Source: Arthrobacter rhizophilus (GTDB taxonomy: Bacteria; Actinomycetota; Actinomycetes; Actinomycetales; Micrococcaceae). From it: 64,000 nucleotides of DNA. Within the stretch, counting starts at the first letter, position 1. Each line of letters opens with the position of its first letter. Shown here piece by piece: positions 37,174 through 44,579 of this stretch. The notes under the pieces are model-generated. The model had not been told where the DNA came from, searched no databases, and saw only the letters and a program-made list of their open reading frames with translations. Position numbers and translations under genes: made by a program. The stretch lies in contig NZ_JAPFFT010000001.1 in assembly GCF_026241105.1 (NCBI RefSeq), forward strand, positions 372,001-436,000, given 5' to 3'.

Positions 37174-38070
37174 TCAGCTGTCCAATCCGAGCAGGCGCAC
37201 TGCGTTGTGCTTGAGGATCTTGGGCCGGACATCGTCCTTGAGCGGAAGGTCGGCGAAGGCGGCCAACCACTTCTGCGGGGTGATGAGCGGGAAGTCCGTG
37301 CCGAAGAGGACCTTGTCCTGCAGCACGGAGTTGGACATGCGCACCAGTGACTCCGGGAAGTACTTGGGGGACCAGCCGGAGAGATCAATGAACACGTTGG
37401 ATTTGTGCGTGGCGATGGAGTTTGCTTCATCCTGCCAGGGGACCGAGGGGTGGGCCATGATGATCTGCAACGCGGGAAAGTCTGCGGCGACGGCGTCGAG
37501 CAGGAGCGGGTTGGAGTAGGCCAGCTTGATGCCGTAGCCCCCGGGCAGGCCTGCGCCCATGCCGTTCTGGCCGGTGTGGAAGATCGCCGGCAGGCCGAGT
37601 TCCTGCAATGTTCCCCAGAGTGGGTAGAACTGCTCGTTGGAGGGGTCGAAGCCCTGCAGGCTCGGGTGGAACTTGAAGCCACGGGCGCCAAGGTCGATCG
37701 CCTGGTGCTTGGCGCCCTGGATGGCCTCGGTGCCGGTGCGCGGATCCACGCTGCCGAAGGGGATCAGCACGTCGTTGTTCCTGGCGGCTCCCGCGATCAG
37801 GTCAGGGATGCTGTTGGGCTCGTGCTTGAGTTGCGTGCGGGCGTCCACGGTGAAGACGACGGCGGCCATGTTCAGTTCGCGGTAGACCTCGGCGATCCGG
37901 TCCAGCGTGGGCGTGCGGTTCTCGGCCTTGAAGTACTTCGCGGAAGCTTCCGTCAGGGCCGGTGGCAGGGATTCGTGGCCGTGGCCGTCCACTTCGAGGT
38001 GGACGTGCATGTCGATAGCGTCAAGTTTTGCGGCGTCGATGCCGAGTTCGTAGCGCCCGGGTGCGGTCAT
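37174..38070 (-). CDS. Amidohydrolase-2 family metal-dependent TIM-barrel hydrolase/decarboxylase
   Basis: 298 residues from ATG 38070. Metal-site landmarks of PF04909: MHVHLE (HxH) after strand 1, GFKFHPSLQG, PAIFHTGQNG, IIMAHPSVPWQDEA and FGTDFPLITPQ with the final Asp. Members hydrolyse or decarboxylate ring acids (for example ACMS or gamma-resorcylate decarboxylase) or open lactones. Placed between the SDR and the acyl-CoA dehydrogenase, it may carry out the C-C or ring cleavage that a thiolase would otherwise do; this is inference. Confidence 0.88.
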   Translation of the reverse strand: MTAPGRYELGIDAAKLDAIDMHVHLEVDGHGHESLPPALTEASAKYFKAENRTPTLDRIAEVYRELNMAAVVFTVDARTQLKHEPNSIPDLIAGAARNNDVLIPFGSVDPRTGTEAIQGAKHQAIDLGARGFKFHPSLQGFDPSNEQFYPLWGTLQELGLPAIFHTGQNGMGAGLPGGYGIKLAYSNPLLLDAVAADFPALQIIMAHPSVPWQDEANSIATHKSNVFIDLSGWSPKYFPESLVRMSNSVLQDKVLFGTDFPLITPQKWLAAFADLPLKDDVRPKILKHNAVRLLGLDS

Positions 38071-38071
38071 T

Positions 38072-39013
38072 TCAGCGGACCTGTGCGGCGGCGGCTTCGG
38101 GCTGCAGTTCCGCCGGGAGCGGTAGGAATTCCTCGCCGACGCTCTGAAGCTTGTCTCCGAACAGCTGGCCGAAGTTCTCCACGAGGTCCCGGTAACCCCA
38201 ACCGCCTTCACGGTATTCGGTGGCGGCGGCTTCGGGGTGGGTCCATAGCTGGAGGCGGTCTCCGCCGGCGCCGATGGCCTGGCCGGTAATGCCGGCCGCC
38301 TCGTCGGAGGCGAGGAAGGCAATGAGCCCGGAGACGTCGTCGGCCGTTCCAAAGCCAAGCTCGTGTCGGAAGAAGTGCGGCATGGCCTCGCCGCGTTCGT
38401 CCGCCTCCACCGCTTTCCGGAAGTACGGGATGGTCTTGGTCATGGCCGTCGCGGCCACGGGGATGACGGCGTTGGCAGTGACACCGGCCTTCTTCATTTC
38501 CAGCGCCCAGGTCCGGACCATTCCCACGACTCCGGCCTTCGCGGCGGCGTAGTTGCTCTGGCCGAAGTTGCCGCGCTGCCCGGTCGGGGAACCGATGGCG
38601 ATGATGCGGCCGGCGATGCCGTTCTCCTTGAAGTAGCCGAAGGCTTCCCGGGCGCACGTGAAGGTGCCGCGGAGGTGGACGTTGATGACCAGGTCGAAGT
38701 CCTCGTCTGTCATCTTCAGCAGGCTCTTGTCGCGCAGGATACCGGCGTTGGTGACCAGAATGTCAAGGCGGCCAAATTCTGTGACGGCCGCCGCCAACAG
38801 CTCTTTTGCTGCTTCGGTGCTGCCTACGGGAGCGACGACGGCGACGGCCCGGCCGCCGTCGGCCTCGATGGTCCGGACCGCTTCGCCGGCCACCTCGGCG
38901 TCGACGTCGTTGATGACCACCGCGGCGCCTTGGCGGGCAAGTTCCCGGGCGTACGCCAGCCCTAGGCCACGGCCGCTTCCGGTGACAATCGCTACTTTTC
39001 CTGACAGGCTCAT
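38072..39013 (-). CDS. Short-chain dehydrogenase/reductase, MFE-2/HSD17B4-like 3-hydroxyacyl-CoA dehydrogenase
   Basis: 313 residues from ATG 39013 with AAAGGAG at the right distance. Classical SDR: cofactor motif TGSGRGLG, NDVDAE selecting NAD(H), VTNAGILRDKSL, catalytic Ser in AIGSPTGQ and YAAAK. After about 250 residues there is an extension of 55 residues beginning LQLWTHPEAAATEYREGGW, a feature seen in the SDR domain of peroxisomal-type multifunctional enzyme 2. It would oxidise the (R)-3-hydroxyacyl-CoA made by the MaoC enzyme. First gene of the minus-strand catabolic operon and divergent from the MarR regulator. Confidence 0.92.
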   Translation of the reverse strand: MSLSGKVAIVTGSGRGLGLAYARELARQGAAVVINDVDAEVAGEAVRTIEADGGRAVAVVAPVGSTEAAKELLAAAVTEFGRLDILVTNAGILRDKSLLKMTDEDFDLVINVHLRGTFTCAREAFGYFKENGIAGRIIAIGSPTGQRGNFGQSNYAAAKAGVVGMVRTWALEMKKAGVTANAVIPVAATAMTKTIPYFRKAVEADERGEAMPHFFRHELGFGTADDVSGLIAFLASDEAAGITGQAIGAGGDRLQLWTHPEAAATEYREGGWGYRDLVENFGQLFGDKLQSVGEEFLPLPAELQPEAAAAQVR

Positions 39014-39091
39014 CGCTGCTCCTTTGCTCGATCCCCGTGCACCCAAGCCTTCGGCGTGGGATGCTGTTCTGTATCCATGAAAATACGTATA

Positions 39092-39106
39092 GTTGAAAAT
39101 GTCAAC
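39092..39106. promoter_or_regulatory. Candidate MarR operator over divergent promoters
   Basis: GTTGA-AAATG-TCAAC is a 15-bp inverted repeat midway between the SDR start and the MarR start. TTGAAA (39093-39098) with TAGAGA 17 bases on fits a plus-strand promoter for marR; TTGACA read on the minus strand (39105-39100) is a -35 candidate for the operon. A bound MarR dimer would block both. Confidence 0.6.
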
Positions 39107-39136
39107 GATTTATTTTAGAGATTATTGGAGTTTGTT

Positions 39137-39607
39137 ATGACCATCGAGGCGCAGGACGAGCAGCAGACTGCCACGAAGGACCGGCTGGTCGCTGCTCCGA
39201 TCAGCCAGGACGTTGGTTTCCTGCTGGCCAAGCTCCATGCAGGCGGATCGGTCGTCAACAACCGGGCGCTTGCAGAGTTCGACCTCAAGGAACGCTCGTA
39301 CTCGGTGCTGATCCTGGCCAACAGTGGCCTGGAGCCTACCCAGCGGGAATTGGCGGACCTCCTCAGCCTTGACCCCAGCCAGATCGTCGCGTTGGTGGAC
39401 GAACTCGAAAAACGGAAGCTTGTGGCCAGGGCACCAGGCAAGCAGGACCGCAGGGCCAAGACGGTGACGGCGACGTCGAAGGGGAGCCGGTTGCTCGCCC
39501 AAGCAGCCATCGCTGCCCGCCGCGCGGAATCTGAAGTGCTGGCCGCGCTGGACGACGGGGAAGCCGCCCAGCTCAAGGCGTTGCTGCGCAAGGCGCTCTG
39601 GGGTTAG
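39137..39607 (+). CDS. MarR-family transcriptional regulator
   Basis: 156 residues from ATG 39137 with TTGGAG six bases upstream; a TTG at 39125 is less likely. Winged helix-turn-helix with SYSVLILANSGLEPTQRELADLLSLDPSQIVALVDELEKRKLVARAPGKQDRRAK in outline, including the DxR wing motif (KQDRRAK). MarR dimers typically repress a divergent operon until a phenolic or carboxylic ligand binds. Here the divergent operon is the SDR-amidohydrolase-dehydrogenase-MaoC-transporter-ligase set. Confidence 0.92.
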   Translation: MTIEAQDEQQTATKDRLVAAPISQDVGFLLAKLHAGGSVVNNRALAEFDLKERSYSVLILANSGLEPTQRELADLLSLDPSQIVALVDELEKRKLVARAPGKQDRRAKTVTATSKGSRLLAQAAIAARRAESEVLAALDDGEAAQLKALLRKALWG

Positions 39608-39731
39608 GCGCCGTGGGGTTAAGTCTCGCGGGGTTAGGCCAACTCTCGTTCACCCACGGCGTAGGACGGAACGGACTAACCGCAGCAGAGTATTCGTTGA
39701 TATAGACACCACCGGTTACAGGAGGTGCACG

Positions 39732-40730
39732 ATGAGTACGTTGCCGGAACAAACTTTTCCCGAGGACATCCCTGACGCCCCGTCGGATGACGAAGCCTTG
39801 GACGCCTACTCGCGGACAGTGATGCACGTCGCAGAGACGGTCACGCCGCATGTTGCAGCTTTGGAGATGAGCAGCGCCCGCAGAAACGGGCAAGTCAGGA
39901 TCGGAAGTGGATCGGCTGTCGTGTTCACGGGGGACGGCTACCTGCTGACGAACGCCCACGTGGTCTCGGGTCTCCGATCCGGGCGGGCAATCTTCGCCGA
40001 CGGAACCCATACCGTCGTCGAACTCGTCGGTGCGGACCCCCTGTCCGATCTCGCCATTGTCCGCGGGCACCACACCCCGCCGCCCGCCACATTGGGCAAC
40101 GCTGAGTCACTGCACGTAGGCCAATTGGTGATCGCTGTGGGCAACCCGCTAGGGCTCGCAGGATCAGTGACCGCGGGCGTCGTCAGCGGCCTCGGACGTT
40201 CCATCCCGGTCAGGTCCGGCCGGCACAGCAGGGTCATCGAGGACGTCATCCAGACCGACGCAGCATTGAACCCGGGCAATTCCGGGGGAGCCCTTGCCGA
40301 CACCAGGGGGCGGATAGTTGGAATCAACACCGCTGTGGCTGGCTTGGGCCTCGGGCTTGCCGTGCCCATCAACCCCACCACTCAACGGATCATCGCCGCC
40401 CTGCTCAGGGACGGACGGGTCCGCAGGGCGTACCTTGGCTTGGTGAGCACCCCTATTCCGTTGGATGCGAGTGCGGTGATCCGGACAGGCCAGAAAGAAG
40501 CACTCCGGGTGGTGGAAGTCATCGCTGGATCTCCGGCTGAGCGGGCGGGACTGCTTGCGGGCGATCTTGTCCTCAGCGCACAGTCGCGGGCCGTATCCAG
40601 TGCTGAAAGCCTTCAGAAACTCTTGTTTTCGCAGGCCATAGGGGAGCCGTTCCTGCTGACGGTCCTGCGCGACGGCAAAGTCCACGCAATTGTGGCTGTG
40701 CCCAGCGAAATGACCGACGCGGATTCATGA
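39732..40730 (+). CDS. HtrA-like S1C serine protease with PDZ domain, no export signal
   Basis: 332 residues, GGAGGT ribosome site. Trypsin-fold triad His76 (LLTNAHVV), Asp106 (DLAIV) and Ser184 (NPGNSGGAL) intact; PDZ domain about 230-325 with YLGLVSTPI and VIAGSPAERAGLLAGDLVLS. Unlike DegP/HtrA of the periplasm, or the membrane-anchored mycobacterial HtrA proteins, there is no signal peptide or transmembrane helix; the N-terminus is acidic (PEDIPDAPSDDEALD). It is probably a cytoplasmic quality-control protease. Followed by a strong terminator. Confidence 0.9.
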   Translation: MSTLPEQTFPEDIPDAPSDDEALDAYSRTVMHVAETVTPHVAALEMSSARRNGQVRIGSGSAVVFTGDGYLLTNAHVVSGLRSGRAIFADGTHTVVELVGADPLSDLAIVRGHHTPPPATLGNAESLHVGQLVIAVGNPLGLAGSVTAGVVSGLGRSIPVRSGRHSRVIEDVIQTDAALNPGNSGGALADTRGRIVGINTAVAGLGLGLAVPINPTTQRIIAALLRDGRVRRAYLGLVSTPIPLDASAVIRTGQKEALRVVEVIAGSPAERAGLLAGDLVLSAQSRAVSSAESLQKLLFSQAIGEPFLLTVLRDGKVHAIVAVPSEMTDADS

Positions 40731-40777
40731 GGAGCCGGGGCCATGATGGAGCCAATTCGCTAAAAAGCCGGCTGGCT

Positions 40778-40809
40778 AAAAAGCCGGGGCCCGATGGCCC
40801 CGGCTTTTT
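40778..40809. terminator. Strong bidirectional terminator
   Basis: AAAAAGCCGGGGCC and GGCCCCGGCTTTTT form a 14-bp perfect stem with a CGAT loop. It separates the plus-strand protease gene and the minus-strand small gene at 40.8-40.95 kb, serving both. Confidence 0.93.
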
Positions 40810-40810
40810 G

Positions 40811-40951
40811 CTATTTCTTCCTCATTCTCAAATGGGCCACGGGATCCACGGCAGCGTCGGATTCGTGCTTGGCACGCTTCACGGCCCGTTTCTCCTTGAT
40901 GGTCTTGATACTCTTCTTCGCCTCGTGCTGGTGCGGTGCTTTGTCAGGCAT
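40811..40951 (-). CDS. Small very basic hypothetical protein
   Basis: 46 residues (MPDKAPHQHEAKKS to HLRMRKK) with about a third Lys/Arg/His. Ribosome site GGGAG six bases before ATG 40951. No family known to me by name; charge and size suggest RNA or DNA binding or ribosome association. It ends at the shared terminator, which supports a real transcript. Confidence 0.65.
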   Translation of the reverse strand: MPDKAPHQHEAKKSIKTIKEKRAVKRAKHESDAAVDPVAHLRMRKK

Positions 40952-41072
40952 GTCATGCTCCCTAACTACGGATCTTCCCTGAAGATCCTGCAAAGAGGGT
41001 CCTGAAAGGCCCTCTCTTTGTAAGCTACGCCTGTTTCGGCCGAAAGCAACCGGCCCTTAAGCGTTCTAGTAA

Positions 41073-41447
41073 CTAGGCTTCGGACGCCGGAACGTCCACA
41101 ATGCCCACGAACCGCGAGCCGATTCCTTCGTACTCGCTGCGGACCTCGCCGGGCAGGATTCCGGGAACCTCGCTGTTGCGGTGGTGCCCGCAGAAAACAT
41201 AGGTGAACTCGGGCCACCACTTCTTGGGACGGGCAGCCTCGGTGTAACCGCACACCACACAGCTCAGGTGAACCCAGACGGGGCGCTTGCCGGTGCGGTT
41301 GGCGCGCGATTGGACGAGCCACTGCGGTGGATTGTCCTGCAGCTCGGTCAGCTCGGCTTTTGAAAGCCTGGGCGGGATGCCGTGGCGTTGGGCCATTTCC
41401 ATCGAAATATCAAGGGCCAGTGCGGCATCACGTCTGCTAATCACCAT
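41073..41447 (-). CDS. Conserved hypothetical protein with CxxC...CxHH zinc-site-like motif
   Basis: 124 residues. The centre has SCVVCGYTE (Cys63, Cys66) and YVFCGHH (Cys86, His88, His89), a spacing that could bind one zinc ion, flanked by Trp-rich segments (KKWWPEF). The N-terminus has LDISMEMAQRHGIPPRL, a helix-rich part. No enzyme signature. Antiparallel to the exporter gene at 41.5 kb. The frame is closed, with GTG/ATG near 41447 as start; the weak ribosome site makes the exact start uncertain. Confidence 0.65.
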   Translation of the reverse strand: MVISRRDAALALDISMEMAQRHGIPPRLSKAELTELQDNPPQWLVQSRANRTGKRPVWVHLSCVVCGYTEAARPKKWWPEFTYVFCGHHRNSEVPGILPGEVRSEYEGIGSRFVGIVDVPASEA

Positions 41448-41516
41448 TCAACGATACGGGACTTCAGGCGCGGAGGAATCCCGGCGCCCGCGGACAAGCA
41501 GGCGTAGGCTGTGCTC

Positions 41517-42962
41517 ATGACCGACGCAGCGGCCCTGCTGCCAAGCACTCCGCTGCAAAAGCGGATCCTTGTTGTGGCTATTGTGGCTTCCTTCATCGCT
41601 ATTTTGGATGGCTTCGTAGTGAACCTCGCGCTCCCGGCGATTGGGCGCGAATTGGGTGGTGGACTTGTCATCCAGCAGTGGGTGGTGGATGCCTACCTTT
41701 TGACCCTGGGTGCGCTGATCCTGGTTGCCGGATCCCTGTCCGACCATTTCGGACGTGCGCGGATCCTGGAATGGGGACTCGCCGGTTTCACCATCACGTC
41801 CGTCATCTGCGGACTCGCCTGGAACGGGGAGGTGCTGGTAGTGTCTCGGGCCTTGCAGGGGATCGCCGGTGCACTTCTGGTCCCGAGTTCGCTCGCCATG
41901 ATTGTCACGTTCTTTTCGGGGCCGGCGCAGTCCAAGGCGATCGGCCAGTGGTCCGGCTGGACCAGCGCGGCGGCCATCGTGGCTCCGCTCATCGGTGGCG
42001 CCTCGGTGGATCTGTTGTCTTGGCGCGTCATCTTCTTTATCAATGTGATTCCGGCCGTCGCCATCTGGCCGATTCTGGCAGGGTTGCGGAAGTCCGACGC
42101 CGCTACGGACAGGAGCAAGAAGATCGACTACCTCGGCGCGTTCCTGGCCATGGTGGGACTGGGTGGCCCGGTCTACGCCTTCATTGAACAGGGACGGATG
42201 GGCTGGGGGAACATGCTGGTCTGGATGCCGCTCGCCGTCGGGGTGGTCGGCATGACCCTGTTCCTGATCCACGAAGCCAGAACCCCGGAGCCAATGCTGC
42301 CCCTCCGGCTCTTCGCCATCCGCAACTTCGGTTGGGGAAACCTGGCCACGCTCGCCATTTACGGCGCCCTGTCGCTCGGCTTCTTCTCCGTGGGCATCTA
42401 TTTGCAGCAAGTCGGAGGAATGAAAGCGACCACTGCGGGAATCGCTCTGCTTCCCGCGACCGTGATCCTGATGCTCACGGCCTCGTTCTTTGGCGGCCTG
42501 GCCGGCAAGTACGGTCCTCGGTGGTTCATGACGGCGGGACCTTTCATCTGTGGAATAGGGTTCCTCATGACCATGGCCGTCCAGGAGCCCCTGAACTACT
42601 GGACGCAGGTGCTACCAGGGCAGATTGTCTTTGGAATCGGCCTCAGCACCCTCGTGGCCCCCCTCACCGCGGCTATCCTGGGTGCCGTTCCCACCGAAGA
42701 GGCAGGGATCGGCTCGGCCGTGAACAACGCCGTAGCCCGTATTGCAGGCCTGATCTGCATCGCGTTCGCCGGGCTTATCATCGGCCCTGTCTTCAGCCGC
42801 GAGGGTCTCATCAATGCGGTGGTGGTCACCGCGGTGCTGTTCTTCCTCGGGGCGGCAGCATCCGCCGTCGGGATCCGGAACCCGGTCTTGGCCCCTGCGG
42901 TGAAGGAATCTCCGGAGGGTCCAGCCCCCGACGACGGCGGGACGGCAACCCAGCGCGCCTGA
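41517..42962 (+). CDS. DHA2-family (EmrB/QacA-type) MFS drug exporter
   Basis: About 481 residues and fourteen helices, the DHA2 count. Helix 1 motif FIAILDGFVVNLALPAI (motif D1 of the 14-TMS group), GSLSDHFGRARILEWG (motif A), RALQGIAGALLVPSSLAM (motif B) and GQWSGWTSAAAIVAPLIGG (motif C, antiporter signature). Exports toxic organic compounds in exchange for protons. ATG 41517, with a GTG six bases upstream as alternative. Stands alone between antiparallel neighbours; no local regulator of TetR type visible. Confidence 0.92.
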   Translation: MTDAAALLPSTPLQKRILVVAIVASFIAILDGFVVNLALPAIGRELGGGLVIQQWVVDAYLLTLGALILVAGSLSDHFGRARILEWGLAGFTITSVICGLAWNGEVLVVSRALQGIAGALLVPSSLAMIVTFFSGPAQSKAIGQWSGWTSAAAIVAPLIGGASVDLLSWRVIFFINVIPAVAIWPILAGLRKSDAATDRSKKIDYLGAFLAMVGLGGPVYAFIEQGRMGWGNMLVWMPLAVGVVGMTLFLIHEARTPEPMLPLRLFAIRNFGWGNLATLAIYGALSLGFFSVGIYLQQVGGMKATTAGIALLPATVILMLTASFFGGLAGKYGPRWFMTAGPFICGIGFLMTMAVQEPLNYWTQVLPGQIVFGIGLSTLVAPLTAAILGAVPTEEAGIGSAVNNAVARIAGLICIAFAGLIIGPVFSREGLINAVVVTAVLFFLGAAASAVGIRNPVLAPAVKESPEGPAPDDGGTATQRA

Positions 42963-43009
42963 AACACGGCGCGGTCCCGGAAACACAGTGCGGTCCAGCG
43001 GCCGTTTCG

Positions 43010-43723
43010 TCAGCGTTCCGCGAGGACGCAACCTTCGTGCGCGGTGTCGGTGGCTACCCAAAGCGCCGACGTGACTTCGTCGGCGAGATCGTAGTCGCGG
43101 CTGCCCGGGCCTTTTCCGATCCGGACCACCAGAGCGCCGCCGAACGGCTTGCGGCCAATTACCTGGATGGTGGCATCAAGGTCGATTTCCTCGGCAGACA
43201 GGTAGCGTAGCAACTCCGGGTTCTCGTCGCTGATCCGGGTGATCTTCCCGGAGTGGCCGTCGTCGAGCTCGATCATCCGGTACGCATGCGGCAGGGTCAC
43301 CGAACCGTCCGCGGCGGGTATGGGGTCACCGTGCGGATCGCGTCCGGGATTGCCCAGCTTGGCTGCCATACGATCGATGAAGGTGTCCGAGACGGCGTGC
43401 TCAAGCATCTCGGCCTCGTCATGGACTTCGTCCCAGCTGTAGCCCAGTTCCCTCACGAGGTACGTCTCGATCAGGCGATGCCTGCGGACCATGCCCAGGG
43501 CAAGCTGCATTCCCTGGGGCGTCAAGGTAATGGCGCTGTAGGGCTGATGGTCCACCAGGCCTTGGTCCTTGAGCTTGCGGACCATCTCCGAGACGGAGGA
43601 ATTGGCGACGCCTAGCCGCTGCGCCAGCTGCGAGGACGTGATGGGTTTGTCCTGCCACTCCGTGAAGGAGTAGATGACCTTGACGTAGTCCTCGATCGAG
43701 GAGGAGGGCGCACTGGTCTTCAC
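43010..43723 (-). CDS. DtxR/MntR-family metal-dependent repressor
   Basis: 237 residues from GTG 43723. N-terminal winged helix (IEDYVKVIYSFTEWQDKPITSSQLAQRLGVANSSVSEMVRKLKDQGLVDH in outline), the metal-binding dimer domain with HRLIETYLVRELGYSWDEVHDEAEMLEHAVSD, and a C-terminal FeoA/SH3-like domain (RYLSAEEIDLDATIQVIGR). With Mn2+ or Fe2+ bound it would repress metal uptake genes. The long linker GNPGRDPHGDPIPAADG is typical of the MntR/IdeR group. Twenty-nine bases after a methyltransferase gene. Mn versus Fe specificity cannot be decided from the sequence. Confidence 0.88.
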   Translation of the reverse strand: MKTSAPSSSIEDYVKVIYSFTEWQDKPITSSQLAQRLGVANSSVSEMVRKLKDQGLVDHQPYSAITLTPQGMQLALGMVRRHRLIETYLVRELGYSWDEVHDEAEMLEHAVSDTFIDRMAAKLGNPGRDPHGDPIPAADGSVTLPHAYRMIELDDGHSGKITRISDENPELLRYLSAEEIDLDATIQVIGRKPFGGALVVRIGKGPGSRDYDLADEVTSALWVATDTAHEGCVLAER

Positions 43724-43752
43724 GGGTACAAGCCTATCTTGAACCGGCGGCC

Positions 43753-44529
43753 TCACGCCTTCCACGCCCGCCAGCTCTGCGTGAGGTACGGCAGCGGGAC
43801 CACCTCGCCCTCCGTGTGGCCCAGATGCTCGAAGAGATACCACTGGAGGTTCCCCATCACCTTGGCCCGGGTGGGGTCATTCGCCCTCAGGTAGTAGCTG
43901 CGGGACTTCACCAGTTCGAGGATGTCAGCCGGAGTCACGGGATCCTCCCAATGCGTCACGTGACTTTCGAGGCCCGCAAACTCCGGTCCCACCACAGGCC
44001 GGAAGTCCGGTTTGTGGACATCGCCGGCATGCATGATGCGGGACAAGCGGTGGACCCAGGGCACGGACGTGTCCAACTGGTTCCAGATCAAGCCGATAAC
44101 GCCCCCCGGGCGCAGGATCCGGGCGATCTCGGTGCTGGCTGCGAGGGGATCGCACCAGTGCCAGGCTTGGGCAACGCTGACGACGTCGAATGCTGAGTCC
44201 GCCAGCCCAGTTGCCTCTGCAGTGCCCTCCAAGGCGATCACTTGTGGATGCGTTTTGCGCAGCTGGGTAAGCATGTCCGTGGAGGGGTCCACTGCGGACA
44301 CGGCCAGCCCGCGCTCGACGAGAAGAGCGGCGAACTTTCCGGTGCCGGCACCGATGTCTGCCGCGTCCCGGGCTCCTTCAGGCAGCAGCCAGTCAGCCGA
44401 ATCCGCGGGGTAGCCGGGCCGGACACGGTCATAGTGCTCTCCGCCGTCCTGGAAACTCTGGCCGAGTTCAAGGCGCCGTTCCTCATAGAGCTTGGGGCCG
44501 GCTGACGTGCCTTTGGGTCGCGGGGCCAC
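43753..44529 (-). CDS. SAM-dependent class I methyltransferase
   Basis: 258 residues from GTG 44529, AAGGAG eight bases upstream. Methyltransferase-11 fold: ADIGAGTGKFAALLVERG (motif I), SAVDPSTDML (motif II), FDVVSVAQAWHWCDP (motif IV) and ILRPGGVIGLIWN (motif VI). The QAWHW pattern occurs in a group acting on small molecules; the substrate is unknown. It follows the SAM-riboswitch-controlled aminotransferase gene by 50 bp, and a hairpin in the gap abuts its ribosome site, so it may share the riboswitch transcript. Confidence 0.88.
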   Translation of the reverse strand: MAPRPKGTSAGPKLYEERRLELGQSFQDGGEHYDRVRPGYPADSADWLLPEGARDAADIGAGTGKFAALLVERGLAVSAVDPSTDMLTQLRKTHPQVIALEGTAEATGLADSAFDVVSVAQAWHWCDPLAASTEIARILRPGGVIGLIWNQLDTSVPWVHRLSRIMHAGDVHKPDFRPVVGPEFAGLESHVTHWEDPVTPADILELVKSRSYYLRANDPTRAKVMGNLQWYLFEHLGHTEGEVVPLPYLTQSWRAWKA

Positions 44530-44540
44530 GCAGGAACTCC

Positions 44541-44569
44541 TTCGTAGGACAGGAAAAATACCCTACGAA
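44541..44569 (-). other. Hairpin next to the methyltransferase ribosome-binding site
   Basis: On the minus strand TTCGTAGG and CCTACGAA pair around a loop of about 13 bases, directly before GGAG of the methyltransferase gene. The 3' arm shares AAGGAG's first bases, so the stem could lower initiation. No T-run. Confidence 0.5.
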
Positions 44570-44579
44570 TCTACCGCAA

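Noticed and set aside
35943..37691. N-terminal extension of the acyl-CoA dehydrogenase
   Set aside because: The extra 170 residues overlap the amidohydrolase gene in another frame and are Ser/Thr/Pro-rich nonsense. The family start is ATG 37172.
40994..41072. Additional small gene upstream of the 46-residue basic protein
   Set aside because: The frame extends 14 codons upstream of ATG 40951 but the ribosome site GGGAG sits inside that extension.
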